Positions 9,360 through 17,865 of a DNA stretch of 64,000 bases are shown piece after piece. The notes beneath the pieces are model-generated. The model made no database searches. It was not told where the DNA came from and saw only the letters and a list, made by a program, of their open reading frames with translations. The stretch's first letter is position 1; each line of letters opens with the position of its first letter. Made by a program: the position numbers and the translations under genes. This DNA is from Neisseriaceae bacterium (GTDB lineage Bacteria; Pseudomonadota; Gammaproteobacteria; Burkholderiales; Chromobacteriaceae): contig JAIYAC010000002.1 in assembly GCA_027489245.1 (NCBI GenBank), forward strand, positions 1 through 64,000. The letters are read 5' to 3'.

Positions 9360-10160
9360 TCAGCGCTCGCCGTCACCCGGCACCGGGTTGGCAAAAAAGG
9401 CGCTGGGCGCTACGCCAAACTGGCGGCGGAACATGGCGGTAAAGGCGCTGGGGCTGGCGTAGCCGGCAGACAGTGCCACGTCCAGCACGCGGGCGCCGGT
9501 GGCCAGCTGGGCCAGCGCGTGCATCAGCCGGGCCTGGCGCCGCCAGGCGCCAAAGTTCATGCCGGTGGCGCGTTGGAAGCGGCGCTGCAGCGTGCGCACG
9601 TCCACCCCCAGCCAGGCCGCCCAGTGTTCGCTGCTGCGTTCGTCGTCCGGCTGCGCCTGCAGCTGGCGGCACAGCGGCGCCAGCAAGTCGTCGTCCGGCG
9701 TGGGTAGCGCCAGCGGCAGCGTTTCCAGCACTTCGCATTCCTCCAGCAGCAAGGCCAGCAGGCGCGCGGCGCGGGTATCGGGCAACACCGGCGGCGGGAT
9801 GCGCACCGCGGCCAGCAGCAGCTCGCGCCACAGCGGCGTTACCGCCAGCACGCAGCACTGCTGCGGCATGCCGGCCAGCGCATGCGGCTGTACGTACACG
9901 CTGCGCACCTGCGCCGGGCTCAGCATGTGCACCTCGTGCCAGTGGCCGGGCGGAATATAAATGGCGCGGCAGGGCGGCACGATCCACCGCCCGCGCGGGG
10001 TGAGGATGCGCATCACGCCGGCCATGCCGTACAGCAGCTGGGCGGTGCTGTGGGTGTGGCGCACGGTGGCGTAGCCGGCCGGGTAGTCCTGGGTTTTGCC
10101 TATCATCAGCGTGGTGCTGGTGAGCAGCGGCGGGTTAATGTCTTCGACTGGGGCGTACAT
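9360..10160 (-). CDS. AraC-family transcriptional regulator with cupin domain
   Basis: From the ATG at 10158-10160 the protein is 266 aa. The track start is a TTG 36 bases upstream; the ATG is preferred because GAGAAA precedes it. An N-terminal cupin-type sensing domain (RHTHSTAQLLYGMAG, PPGHWHEVHM) precedes a C-terminal double helix-turn-helix. That part includes WAAWLGVDVRTLQRRFQRATG and ARVLDVALSAGYASPSAFTAMFRRQFG, the classic AraC second-helix signature. It is divergent from the MFS efflux gene at 10253 with a 92-bp shared promoter region, so it is probably that gene's regulator. The effector is unknown. Confidence 0.88.
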   Translation of the reverse strand: MYAPVEDINPPLLTSTTLMIGKTQDYPAGYATVRHTHSTAQLLYGMAGVMRILTPRGRWIVPPCRAIYIPPGHWHEVHMLSPAQVRSVYVQPHALAGMPQQCCVLAVTPLWRELLLAAVRIPPPVLPDTRAARLLALLLEECEVLETLPLALPTPDDDLLAPLCRQLQAQPDDERSSEHWAAWLGVDVRTLQRRFQRATGMNFGAWRRQARLMHALAQLATGARVLDVALSAGYASPSAFTAMFRRQFGVAPSAFFANPVPGDGER

Positions 10161-10252
10161 GCCGTTTTCTCGATAGTTGATGCCCGTACGAAGCAAGACA
10201 GGCAGGAGCAGCCATTCTAGGATGGGCTACCTTCCCCCACAAGAAGCACACC

Positions 10253-11455
10253 ATGAATGCCAGCCCCGCCGCCGTTGCGGCCAACCCTGACACCGCCACA
10301 CCCCGCTGGCGCGTCATCGGCGCCGTCAGTGCGGCACACTTTCTGAACGACATGATGCAGTCGCTGATTCTGGCGCTGTACCCGCTGCTAAAGGGCAATT
10401 ACGCGCTGAGCTTTGCCCAGATCGGCCTGCTCACCCTGGTATACCAGTGCACCGCGTCGCTGCTGCAGCCCATGGTCGGCATGTTTACCGACCGCCGCCC
10501 CCAACCCTACGCCATGATGCTGGGCATGCTGTCCACGCTGGCCGGCCTGCTATTGCTATCGCAAGCCACGCAGTACGGCTGGCTGCTGGTCGCCGCCGCG
10601 CTGGTGGGCACCGGCTCGTCCATCTTCCACCCCGAATCGTCGCGCGTGGTGCGGCTGGCCTCGGCCGGGCACAAGGGCCTGGCGCAGTCGCTGTTTCAGG
10701 TGGGCGGCAATGGCGGCACCGCCACCGGCCCGCTGCTGGCCATGCTGCTGATCTTGCCCTACGGCCAGGGCAGCCTGGCGTGGGTAGCCATGCTCACCCT
10801 GCTGGCCATGCTGCTGCTGTGGCAGGTGGGTAACTGGTACCGCGCCCAGCTGGCACACACCGCACAGCGCCGGGCCAGCATGGCGGCCAACCCGCTGTCG
10901 CCAGCCGACACGCGCAAGACGCTGGCAGTGCTGATGGCGCTGGTGGCCACCAAGTACACCTATATGGCCAGCCTGCACAGCTACTTCACCTTTTACCTGA
11001 TCGAACGCTTTGCCCTGCCCACCGCCAGCGCGCAGCTATACCTGTTTGCCTTCCTGCTGGCCGTGGCAGTGGGCACTCTGCTGGGCGGGCCGCTGGGCGA
11101 CCGCATCGGCCGCCGCCGCGTGATCTGGTTTTCCATCTTCGGCAGCGCACCGTTTGCGCTGGCGCTGCCGCACGTGGGCCTCACTGCCACGCTGGCGCTG
11201 GTGGTGACCATCGGGCTGATTTTGTCGTCGGCGTTCTCGGCCATTCTGGTGTACGCGCAGGAGCTGCTGCCGCAGAAGGTGGGCACCATCTCCGGCCTGT
11301 TCTTCGGCCTGGCGTTTGGCGTAGCCGGCCTGGCCGCCGCCGCCCTGGGCCAGCTGGCCGACCACGCCGGCATCCAGGCCGTCTACCAGTGGTGCGCGTG
11401 GCTGCCGCTGGCCGGCATCATCGCCGCGCTGCTGCCGGAGCTGCGCCGCCGCTAG
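10253..11455 (+). CDS. fsr: MFS efflux transporter, fosmidomycin-resistance (Fsr) family
   Basis: This 400-aa protein has twelve predicted membrane segments. Motifs HFLNDMMQSLILALYP, near the first helix, and SSIFHPESSRVVR, after helix 4, are characteristic of the Fsr/MFS branch that exports fosmidomycin and related compounds. A GPLGDRIGRRRVI loop is the MFS motif A. It sits at the inner membrane and uses the proton gradient. It is divergently transcribed from a cupin-AraC regulator. Substrate specificity is inferred from family resemblance only. A facing pair of uptake-like motifs follows the stop. Confidence 0.85.
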   Translation: MNASPAAVAANPDTATPRWRVIGAVSAAHFLNDMMQSLILALYPLLKGNYALSFAQIGLLTLVYQCTASLLQPMVGMFTDRRPQPYAMMLGMLSTLAGLLLLSQATQYGWLLVAAALVGTGSSIFHPESSRVVRLASAGHKGLAQSLFQVGGNGGTATGPLLAMLLILPYGQGSLAWVAMLTLLAMLLLWQVGNWYRAQLAHTAQRRASMAANPLSPADTRKTLAVLMALVATKYTYMASLHSYFTFYLIERFALPTASAQLYLFAFLLAVAVGTLLGGPLGDRIGRRRVIWFSIFGSAPFALALPHVGLTATLALVVTIGLILSSAFSAILVYAQELLPQKVGTISGLFFGLAFGVAGLAAAALGQLADHAGIQAVYQWCAWLPLAGIIAALLPELRRR

Positions 11456-11477
11456 CCACACCGCTACCCAAAACGAC

Positions 11478-11510
11478 GTTGGCCGCACACCATCACGGCA
11501 TGCGGCCAAC
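11478..11510. repeat. Facing pair of GCGGCCAAC motifs downstream of fsr
   Basis: GTTGGCCGC (11478) and GCGGCCAAC (11502) face each other with a 15-base loop, about 20 bases after the fsr stop. They can form a 9-bp stem, a terminator-like position. Confidence 0.65.
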
Positions 11511-11538
11511 TACCCGCCGGGCGTGGCGGTTAAAAGGT

Positions 11539-11651
11539 GTAGCCCGGTTAATCCAGCGGCTCATCCGGGATGGTGGTGCGGTGTAAAAACGGCCAGCTCA
11601 TTGCGACTTTGGATTGCAACCCCGGATGCGGCTGTGCCTTATCCGGGCTAC
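11539..11651 (+). repeat. 113-bp dispersed repeat, copy 1
   Basis: The element starts GTAGCCCGG and ends CCGGGCTAC, with internal inverted arms CATCCGGG and CCCGGATG, so it can fold back on itself. Copy 2 at 12760-12872 is the same length in the same orientation with 7 substitutions by my alignment. It resembles REP/MITE-like extragenic palindromes and encodes nothing. Confidence 0.85.
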
Positions 11652-11811
11652 GGGCTGGCCGACGCCATCAGCGAAATGCACGACCGCATCGCCTACCGCG
11701 GCAAGTAAGCACCTGGCCTAGACCGCCACCGAACCGGCTGTGCAAGTAGGTGATATTTATCGAACCGGCGCCTTATACTGCAGTATCACAACCCGGCAAG
11801 GAGCAGGCGGC

Positions 11812-12618
11812 ATGAGTCTGGTGAGCTATCTGGGCAAACAGATCCTGGGGGTACTGGCCTGCTACAAGGCTGGCGGCACCGTCATCCACATCTGCGGCGT
11901 CTACCCGCAGCACGACAACCGCCTGCGGCTGTTCTTTCCGCGCGGCCACAGCCTGCAGCCGGGCGAGCTGGCCACCCTGCACCTGGACAACCGCAGCGGC
12001 GTGGACGAGTTCGACGCCGACATCCGCGTCTACCGCGCCTCGTACAAAGGCGTGGTGGAAGCCAGCGACGGTGACTGGGCCATCCTGGCGCCGCGCGAAT
12101 GCAAGCTGATGCACGGCATGCGCGTGGTGGAAGACATCACCGCCGACGGCTACCGCTTCCCCGACGACCCGCGCCCGCTGCAAGCAGTGCCGCCGTCGCC
12201 GCTACAGCAGCTGCCCGCCATCGCCGGCCGCGACCACCCCAACAAGGTGGGCATTCTGGTCACCCAGGCGCCGGAGCAACCGCACACCACGGTGCTGGCG
12301 TTTCTGTCCAGCAGCGACGACGACATCTTCCTCATCACTTTCCCGGAAACCTTCAAGTCGCAGCAACTGAAGCGCAACCCGCGCTGCCACTTCGTGATGG
12401 ACGAACGCGCGTCGTACACCTTCGAACGCGCCATCGAATGGAACTACACCATCATCGAAGGCGACGCCCACCGCATTGCCAACGGCAGCGCGCTGTTCGA
12501 AGACGTCCGCCAGGCCTTCATCGACAAAAACCCGTGGGAACTACCGTTCTTCATCCGCGAAGACCTGGAGATGTACCACATCCAGCGCCGCCGCCTGCTC
12601 TGCCCCGGCGCGGTATAA
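11812..12618 (+). CDS. Two-domain protein: PilZ-like N-terminus and FMN-binding split barrel
   Basis: I start at the ATG with AAGGAG eight bases upstream, giving 268 aa; the track adds 24 residues with no RBS. The N-terminal half (about 20-120) has beta-rich segments such as NRLRLFFPRGHSLQPGE and DADIRVYRASYKGVV that recall PilZ-type barrels, though the RxxxR and D/NxSxxG c-di-GMP motifs are not clear. The C-terminal half (about 140-268) resembles pyridoxamine-phosphate-oxidase-like split barrels (VLAFLSSSDDDIFLIT, RCHFVMDERASYTFER). Function is unknown; FMN or heme binding is inference. The gene is bracketed by the two 113-bp repeats in direct orientation. Confidence 0.6.
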   Translation: MSLVSYLGKQILGVLACYKAGGTVIHICGVYPQHDNRLRLFFPRGHSLQPGELATLHLDNRSGVDEFDADIRVYRASYKGVVEASDGDWAILAPRECKLMHGMRVVEDITADGYRFPDDPRPLQAVPPSPLQQLPAIAGRDHPNKVGILVTQAPEQPHTTVLAFLSSSDDDIFLITFPETFKSQQLKRNPRCHFVMDERASYTFERAIEWNYTIIEGDAHRIANGSALFEDVRQAFIDKNPWELPFFIREDLEMYHIQRRRLLCPGAV

Positions 12619-12640
12619 AGCGGCCACCGGCAAAACTCGT

Positions 12641-12684
12641 CACAACGACAAGGGCAAGCCAACCGGCTTGCCCTTGTCGTTGTG
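12641..12684. terminator. Long perfect hairpin with GGGCAAGCC core
   Basis: A 20-bp perfect stem (CACAACGACAAGGGCAAGCC with its complement) closes on an AACC loop, 22 bases after the stop. It shares the GGGCAAGCC/GGCTTGCCC core with hairpins at 13241-13266 and 41331-41354, each followed or preceded by an uptake-like motif. Confidence 0.75.
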
Positions 12685-12695
12685 CACGTCTGCGT

Positions 12696-12713
12696 GCGGC
12701 CAACCTTGGCCGC
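12696..12713. repeat. Palindromic GCGGCCAA-CC-TTGGCCGC motif
   Basis: Two overlapping half-copies of the over-represented motif form an 18-base palindrome twelve bases after the GGGCAAGCC hairpin. Confidence 0.65.
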
Positions 12714-12759
12714 AAGGTGGCCAAGGTGGATATCACTGGCACCCGGTACAACGTCACCC

Positions 12760-12872
12760 GTAGCCCGGCTAAGCCAACGGCGCATCCGGGATGGTGGTGC
12801 GGCGTAAAAACGGCCAGCTCATTGCGACTTTGGATTGCAACCCCGGATGCGGCTACGCCTTATCCGGGCTAC
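12760..12872 (+). repeat. 113-bp dispersed repeat, copy 2
   Basis: Same length and orientation as 11539-11651 with 7 differences, clustered in the first 35 bases and near base 97. Terminal GTAGCCCGG/CCGGGCTAC arms are intact. Together the copies flank the FMN split-barrel gene. Confidence 0.85.
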
Positions 12873-12880
12873 GGTCTGGT

Positions 12881-13146
12881 TTTTGAGCAATAGAACACGA
12901 GTGAAGCGACCCATCCCGTTGGCGCGAGCCGGTCAAAACGGTGCGCCCCAGGTTTTAAGGAGCCGATTTGTTTGAGTCCCGAGCCGTTAGCAAGGGACGA
13001 GTTCGGCGGCGCCTGGGGCGTGCCGTTTTGACCGGGGTTTCGAGCAGCCCCGGGGCGCGGGGGATTGGCAAGGGGGCGGCGACCCGCCCCCTTGCCACGC
13101 CTGCCGGGCGGAACCGGCATTCAAACATCGTCCGCGCAGCGGACAC
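12881..13146 (-). repeat. Structured dispersed repeat, copy A
   Basis: Read on the minus strand it begins GTCCGCTGCGCGGACGATG and continues through TGCCGGTTCCGCCCGGCA, a GGGGGCGG/CCGCCCCC hairpin and GGGGCTGCTCGAAACCCCGG. The same order of elements occurs on the plus strand at about 60617-60790. Right and left limits are approximate. Differences between copies preserve base pairing in the first hairpin. Confidence 0.7.
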
Positions 13147-13240
13147 AAGCCCCGCCCAGTCTATAGTACTCAGTCAGGTAGGTTCGCTCAGCGCCAACCT
13201 ACACGACATGCCCATTCATCATACACATCACCCATGACAA

Positions 13241-13266
13241 AAGGGCAAGCCCGCAGGCTTGCCCTT
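13241..13266 (-). terminator. GGGCAAGCC-type terminator of hutH
   Basis: AAGGGCAAGCC and GGCTTGCCCTT form an 11-bp stem with a four-base loop. On the minus strand it is followed by TTTTG, about 45 bases past the hutH stop. Confidence 0.8.
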
Positions 13267-13278
13267 GATAATTGTCAT

Positions 13279-13296
13279 GCGGCCAACCTTGGCCGC
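13279..13296. repeat. Palindromic GCGGCCAA-CC-TTGGCCGC motif after hutH
   Basis: Identical 18-base palindrome to that at 12696, lying between the hutH stop and its terminator hairpin. Confidence 0.7.
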
Positions 13297-13310
13297 GTTC
13301 CGCTATCTGC

Positions 13311-14846
13311 TTACAGCGACGGCAGCAGGCCGGCGATGGCGAAGCGGTTGTACTCGGCGCGCTGGATCAGGGCGCAGGCTTTTTCGATGTCGGGCGCAAA
13401 GTAGCGGTCCTTGTCGTAGAAGCTGACCTGCTGGCGCAGCACGGCTTTGGCGTCTTCCAGCGCGTCGGCGGCTTTGTTCGGGGCGCGGAAGTCCACGCCC
13501 TGGCAGGCGGCCAGCAGCTCTACCGCCAGGATGCCGGCGGTGTTGTCGGCCATGTCGCGCAGGCGGCGGCCGGCGAAGGTGGCCATGGACACGTGGTCTT
13601 CCTGGTTGGCGCTGGTGGGCAGGCTGTCTACCGACGCCGGGTGGGCCAGCGACTTGTTCTCGGACGCCAGCGCGGCGCCGGTAACCTGGGCGATCATGAA
13701 GCCGGAATTCACGCCGCCGTTGTTCACCAGGAACGGGGGCAGCTTGGACAGGTTGCTGTCGATCAGCAGCGCCATGCGGCGTTCGGACAGCGAGCCGATT
13801 TCGGCAATGGCCAGCGCCAGGTTGTCGGCGGCAAAGGCTACCGGCTCGGCGTGGAAGTTGCCGCCGGACAGGATGTCGTTATCGTCGGCAAACACCAGCG
13901 GGTTGTCGGATACCGAGTTGGCTTCCACCAGCAGCACATCGGACGACTGGCGGATCTGCGTGAGGCAGGCGCCCATCACTTGTGGCTGGCAGCGCAGGCT
14001 GTACGGGTCTTGCACCTTGCCGCAGTTGGCGTGGCTGTCGGCGATTTGCGAGCCGGCGCCCAGCAGTGCGCGGTATTGCGCGGCGGCGTCGATCTGGCCT
14101 TGGTGGCCGCGTACCTGGTGGATGCGGTCGTCGAACGGGGTGCGGCTGCCCTGGGCGGCTTCTACCGACATGGCGCCGGCGACCGAGGCGGCCACGTACA
14201 GGTCTTCGGCGGCAAACAGGCCTTCCAGCGCAAAGGCGGTGGACGCCTGGGTGCCGTTCAGCAGGGCCAGGCCTTCTTTCGGGGCCAGGGTAATCGGGTC
14301 CAGGCCGGCACTGCGCATGGCCACATCGCCCGGTACGCGCACGCCGTCAACAAAGGCTTCGCCTTCGCCGATCAGCACGGCGCTCATGTGCGACAGCGGG
14401 GCCAGGTCGCCGGAGGCGCCCACGGAGCCCTTCTGCGGAATCACCGGGTAGATGCCCTTGTTGAACAGGGTGATCATGGCGTCCAGCACCACGCGGCGGA
14501 TGCCGGAAAAACCGCGCGACAGCGAGTTGATCTTCAGCGCCATCACCAGGCGCACGGTGCTGTCTTTCATCGGCTCGCCAATACCGGCGGCATGCGACAG
14601 CACGATGGAGCGCTGCAGCAGCTCCAGCTCGTCGGCGGCAATCTTGGTGTTGGCCAGCAGGCCAAAGCCGGTGTTGATGCCGTACACGGTGCGGTTTTCG
14701 GCCAGCACGCGGGCCACGGTGGCGGCGGAGGCGTCGATGCCGGCGTGGGCGGCGGGGTCCAGCGCCAGCTGGGTAGCCGGGTTGCGGGCGATCTGGCGCA
14801 GCTGGGCCAGGGTGAGCTTGCCCGGGGTGATGGTGATGGTGGTCAT
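13311..14846 (-). CDS. hutH: Histidine ammonia-lyase
   Basis: HutH converts L-histidine to urocanate and ammonia, the first step of histidine catabolism. The 511-aa length is normal. The Ala-Ser-Gly triad that cyclises into the MIO cofactor is at residues 144-146 within [12 protein letters not shown]. Other conserved stretches are YGINTGFG (55-62) and [14 protein letters not shown]. The start has AAGG ten bases upstream. It is the last gene of the hutI-hutG-hutU-hutH unit, but a 275-base spacer containing a motif palindrome and a 210-bp inverted-repeat element separates it from hutU. Its expression may therefore be partly uncoupled. Confidence 0.97.
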   Translation of the reverse strand: MTTITITPGKLTLAQLRQIARNPATQLALDPAAHAGIDASAATVARVLAENRTVYGINTGFGLLANTKIAADELELLQRSIVLSHAAGIGEPMKDSTVRLVMALKINSLSRGFSGIRRVVLDAMITLFNKGIYPVIPQKGSVGASGDLAPLSHMSAVLIGEGEAFVDGVRVPGDVAMRSAGLDPITLAPKEGLALLNGTQASTAFALEGLFAAEDLYVAASVAGAMSVEAAQGSRTPFDDRIHQVRGHQGQIDAAAQYRALLGAGSQIADSHANCGKVQDPYSLRCQPQVMGACLTQIRQSSDVLLVEANSVSDNPLVFADDNDILSGGNFHAEPVAFAADNLALAIAEIGSLSERRMALLIDSNLSKLPPFLVNNGGVNSGFMIAQVTGAALASENKSLAHPASVDSLPTSANQEDHVSMATFAGRRLRDMADNTAGILAVELLAACQGVDFRAPNKAADALEDAKAVLRQQVSFYDKDRYFAPDIEKACALIQRAEYNRFAIAGLLPSL

Positions 14847-14866
14847 GGTGGTACCTTTTTCTGTCG

Positions 14867-15076
14867 GCCACGAAAACCACGAAACAACACGAAAAATCTT
14901 TTATTCGCCACGAAAACACGCGGTATACACGGAAAACCCAACGGCCAAACCGGGCCCTGGCTTCATTCAGCCAGCCCAGCGGTTTTCCGGCTGCCGGCCT
15001 TGGTTTTTCTTCCGTGCTTTTGGTGTGCTTGCGTGGCGAACAGATCCTGCTCGTGCCCTTTCGTGGTTTTCGTGGC
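14867..15076. repeat. 210-bp element with perfect 18-bp terminal inverted repeats, between hutU and hutH
   Basis: The left end GCCACGAAAACCACGAAA (14867-14884) is the exact reverse complement of the right end (15059-15076). Inside, TTCGCCACGAAAACACG is partly mirrored by GCTTGCGTGGCGAA. There is no ORF with family resemblance. It looks like a nonautonomous palindromic repeat of the widespread CCACGAAAA type inserted between two hut genes. Confidence 0.8.
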
Positions 15077-15092
15077 AAAAAATCTGGCCCCT

Positions 15093-15110
15093 GCGGCCAA
15101 CGTTGGCCGC
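15093..15110. repeat. Perfect palindrome GCGGCCAAC-GTTGGCCGC downstream of hutU
   Basis: Two facing full copies of the 9-mer without any loop, extended by CCT/AGG to a 24-base perfect palindrome, eleven bases past the hutU stop on the minus strand. Confidence 0.75.
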
Positions 15111-15121
15111 AGGGTACGGGT

Positions 15122-16810
15122 TTACTTGATCATCGGCAGCTTGAGGCCAAAGCGCTTGGCCGCGGCCACGGCTTGCTCGTAACCGGCGTCGGCGTGGCGC
15201 ATCACACCGCTGCCGCAGTCGTTCACCAGCACGCGGGCCAAGCGCTCGGCGGCGGCGTCGGTGCCGTCAGCCACGATCACCATGCCGGAGTGCTGCGAGT
15301 AGCCCATGCCTACGCCGCCACCGTGGTGCAGCGACACCCAGCTGGCGCCGCCGGCGGTGTTCAGCAGCGCGTTCAGCAGCGGCCAGTCGGATACCGCATC
15401 GGTGCCGTCTTTCATGGCTTCGGTTTCGCGGTTCGGGCTGGCGACCGAGCCGGTGTCCAGGTGATCGCGGCCAATCACGATCGGCGCTTTCAGCTCGCCG
15501 TTCTTCACCATTTCGTTGAACGCCAGGCCGGCCAGGTGGCGCTCGCCCAGGCCCAGCCAGCAGATGCGCGCTGGCAGGCCCTGGAAGGCAATGCGCTCGC
15601 GCGCCATGTCCAGCCAGCGGTGGGTGTGCTTGTTGTCGGGGAACAGTTCCTTGATCTTGGCGTCGGTCTTGTAGATGTCTTCCGGGTCGCCGGACAGCGC
15701 TACCCAGCGGAACGGGCCCTTGCCCTCACAGAACAGCGGGCGGATGTAGGCCGGTACAAAACCCGGGAAATCAAAGGCGTTGGCCACGCCCTGGTCAAAC
15801 GCTACCTGGCGGATATTGTTGCCGTAGTCCACGGTAGGGATGCCCATGGCCTGGAAGTCCAGCATGGCCTGTACGTGCACAGCGCAGCTCTGGGCGGCGG
15901 CGGCGGTCAGGCTGGCGTGCAGCTCGGGCTTGGTTTGCGCGTCTTTCCACTGCTCCACGGTCCAGCCGGCAGGCAGGTAGCCGTTGATCAGGTCGTGGGC
16001 GGAGGTCTGGTCGGTCACCAGATCAGGCTTGATGCTACCGGCCTGGGCGCGGCGTACCAGCTCTGGCAGTACCTCGGCGGCATTACCCAGCAGCGCGATG
16101 GACACGGCTTCTTTGCGGGCGGTGTGTTCTTTGATCAGCTCCAGCGCGTGGTCGATATCGCGCGCTTGCTTGTCCACGTAGCGGGTGCGCAGGCGGAAGT
16201 CGATGCTGCTTTGCTGGCATTCGATGTTCAGCGAGCAGGCACCGGCCAGCGTGGCGGCCAGCGGCTGCGCGCCGCCCATGCCGCCCAGGCCGGCGGTAAG
16301 GATCCAGCGGCCGGACAGGTCGTTGTTGTAGTGCTGGCGGCCGGCTTCGACGAAGGTCTCGAAGGTGCCTTGCACAATGCCCTGGCTGCCGATGTAGATC
16401 CAGCTGCCGGCGGTCATCTGGCCATACATGAACAGGCCTTTGCGATCCAGCTCGTTGAAGTGGTCCCAGTTGGCCCATTTCGGTACCAGGTTGCTGTTGG
16501 CAATCAGCACGCGCGGGGCGTTGGCGTGGGTCTTGAACACGCCTACCGGCTTGCCGGACTGCACCAGCAGGGTTTCGTCTTCGTTCAGCTCTTTGAGGCT
16601 GGCCAGGATCTGGTCGAAGCACTCCCAGTTACGTGCCGCACGGCCAATGCCGCCGTACACCACCAGGCCTTGCGGGTTTTCCGCCACGTCCGGGTCCAGG
16701 TTGTTTTGCACCATGCGGAAGGCCGCTTCGGCGATCCAGTTTTTGCAATGCAGGTCACTGCCGTGCGGGGCGCGGATAACACGGCTAGCATCAAAACGCG
16801 GGTCGTTCAT
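15122..16810 (-). CDS. hutU: Urocanate hydratase
   Basis: HutU hydrates urocanate to imidazolonepropionate using tightly bound NAD+. From the ATG at 16808-16810 (GGAGAG nine bases upstream) it is 562 aa, the normal length. The track ORF starts 345 bases earlier inside hutG and is not real at its N-terminus. Recognisable family stretches include [41 protein letters not shown] (glycine-rich NAD site) and [16 protein letters not shown]. It lies 47 bases downstream of hutG in the same operon. Confidence 0.97.
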   Translation of the reverse strand: MNDPRFDASRVIRAPHGSDLHCKNWIAEAAFRMVQNNLDPDVAENPQGLVVYGGIGRAARNWECFDQILASLKELNEDETLLVQSGKPVGVFKTHANAPRVLIANSNLVPKWANWDHFNELDRKGLFMYGQMTAGSWIYIGSQGIVQGTFETFVEAGRQHYNNDLSGRWILTAGLGGMGGAQPLAATLAGACSLNIECQQSSIDFRLRTRYVDKQARDIDHALELIKEHTARKEAVSIALLGNAAEVLPELVRRAQAGSIKPDLVTDQTSAHDLINGYLPAGWTVEQWKDAQTKPELHASLTAAAAQSCAVHVQAMLDFQAMGIPTVDYGNNIRQVAFDQGVANAFDFPGFVPAYIRPLFCEGKGPFRWVALSGDPEDIYKTDAKIKELFPDNKHTHRWLDMARERIAFQGLPARICWLGLGERHLAGLAFNEMVKNGELKAPIVIGRDHLDTGSVASPNRETEAMKDGTDAVSDWPLLNALLNTAGGASWVSLHHGGGVGMGYSQHSGMVIVADGTDAAAERLARVLVNDCGSGVMRHADAGYEQAVAAAKRFGLKLPMIK

Positions 16811-16857
16811 GGGAGTCTCTCCTCTAAAAATCGGTGTCGTGTGTGGCCAGACCCGCG

Positions 16858-17790
16858 CTAGCGGCGCAGCTGGCGGGTAATGCCCCAGGCCAGCCGGGCG
16901 GCGGCTTTGGCGCCGTGGCTGTCCTGGTCGAAAGCCGGGTTGAATTCCACCAGGTCGGCGCCGATCAGCTTGCCGCTGCGCGCCAGCTTGGCCACCAGCG
17001 CATCGACCACGGCGATATCCACGCCATAGCCGGCCGGGGCGGACACCGCCGGCATTTGCGCGGCGGGCAGTACGTCCAGATCGATGGTCAGGTACACGAC
17101 GTCTACGCTGTCGATAAACTCGGCCAGCTGCTGGCGTGCTTCGGCCAGCTGCCACGGTGCCATATCGCTATCCAGCCGCCACTCGGCGCCCAGCCGGGCG
17201 GCGGTGTCGAACAGCGCGCGGGTGTTGGCGGTTTCCGCCACGCCCAGGCACAGGTAGCGGAACGGCTGGCCGTGTGTGGCACAGGCGGCAGCGATCTGCG
17301 CAAACGGCGTGCCGCTGGTGGCGGTGTCGGCCTGGCGCAGGTCGAAATGGGCGTCGAAATTGACAATGCCGATGCGCTTGCCAGAGTGGGCGCGGGCCAG
17401 GCCCAGCCAGTGGCCGTAGGCGGTTTCGTGGCCGCCACCCAGCACCAGCGGCAGGTGGCCGGCGTGCACGATGGCGCTGACCGCTGCGGCCAACCTCTCG
17501 TGCGCGGCGTCCAGGTCGCCGTCGTCGCAGCACACGGTGCCGGCGTCGTACAGCGGCAGCGTGGGGTGCCAGGCCAGGTTGGCCAGCGCACGGCGCAGCG
17601 CCAGCGGGCCATCCACCGCGCCGGTACGGCCCTGGTTGCGGCGCACGCCTTCGTCGCAGGCAAAGCCGAGGATGGCAATGCCGGGGGCCGCGCCCGCGGC
17701 CAGCGGTTGTACGGCCTGGTGCCAGCGGCGGGCGGCGTCGCCTTCGGCAGCGTCGATGCGGCCGGTCCACATGCTCATGTCGATAGACAT
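16858..17790 (-). CDS. hutG: Formimidoylglutamase
   Basis: HutG hydrolyses N-formimidoyl-L-glutamate to glutamate and formamide, the final step of the direct hut route. The 310-aa protein is a ureohydrolase (arginase fold) with the binuclear Mn motifs GGGHE (about 118-122), NFDAHFDLR and TIDLDVLPA. The start is preceded by AAGGAA at six bases. No hutF or N-formylglutamate deformylase is present in this cluster, so the pathway is the four-enzyme version. It sits between hutI (75 bases upstream) and hutU. Confidence 0.95.
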   Translation of the reverse strand: MSIDMSMWTGRIDAAEGDAARRWHQAVQPLAAGAAPGIAILGFACDEGVRRNQGRTGAVDGPLALRRALANLAWHPTLPLYDAGTVCCDDGDLDAAHERLAAAVSAIVHAGHLPLVLGGGHETAYGHWLGLARAHSGKRIGIVNFDAHFDLRQADTATSGTPFAQIAAACATHGQPFRYLCLGVAETANTRALFDTAARLGAEWRLDSDMAPWQLAEARQQLAEFIDSVDVVYLTIDLDVLPAAQMPAVSAPAGYGVDIAVVDALVAKLARSGKLIGADLVEFNPAFDQDSHGAKAAARLAWGITRQLRR

Positions 17791-17865
17791 TTCGGATTCC
17801 TTTCAAACCGCCTTGCCGCTAGCGGCAGGCAAGACGTCAAAATCAGGGTTTGCCGTTACCGGCAT

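Larger units (their letters stand above)
11456..11811. other. Intergenic region with uptake-motif pair and repeat copy 1
   Basis: This 356-base gap contains a facing pair of GCGGCCAAC motifs (11478-11510), the first copy of a 113-bp repeat (11539-11651), and the promoter/RBS region of the next gene. The short ORF of the track at 11523-11708 lies across the repeat and looks fortuitous. Confidence 0.55.
12619..13310. other. Repeat-rich intergenic region before hutH 3' end
   Basis: This 692-base gap has no convincing gene. It contains in order: hairpin 12641-12684, motif palindrome 12696-12713, 113-bp repeat copy 2 (12760-12872), structured repeat copy A (about 12881-13146), hairpin 13241-13266 and motif palindrome 13279-13296. 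Small ORFs in the track (12869-13237) are translations of the structured repeat. Confidence 0.7.

Noticed and set aside
11539-12872. Insertion sequence with transposase
   Set aside because: The repeats are 113 bp, the enclosed gene is not a transposase and no target duplication was identified.
12869-13237. Short ORFs over the structured repeat
   Set aside because: They change between the two repeat copies and are explained by the repeat itself.
13272-15182. 636-aa plus-strand ORF antisense to hutH
   Set aside because: hutH on the minus strand has the MIO triad and full family length; the antisense frame has no domain.
16811-17155. N-terminal extension of the hutU ORF
   Set aside because: The extra 115 codons lie within hutG in another frame; the ATG at 16810 has a good RBS and gives the family length.
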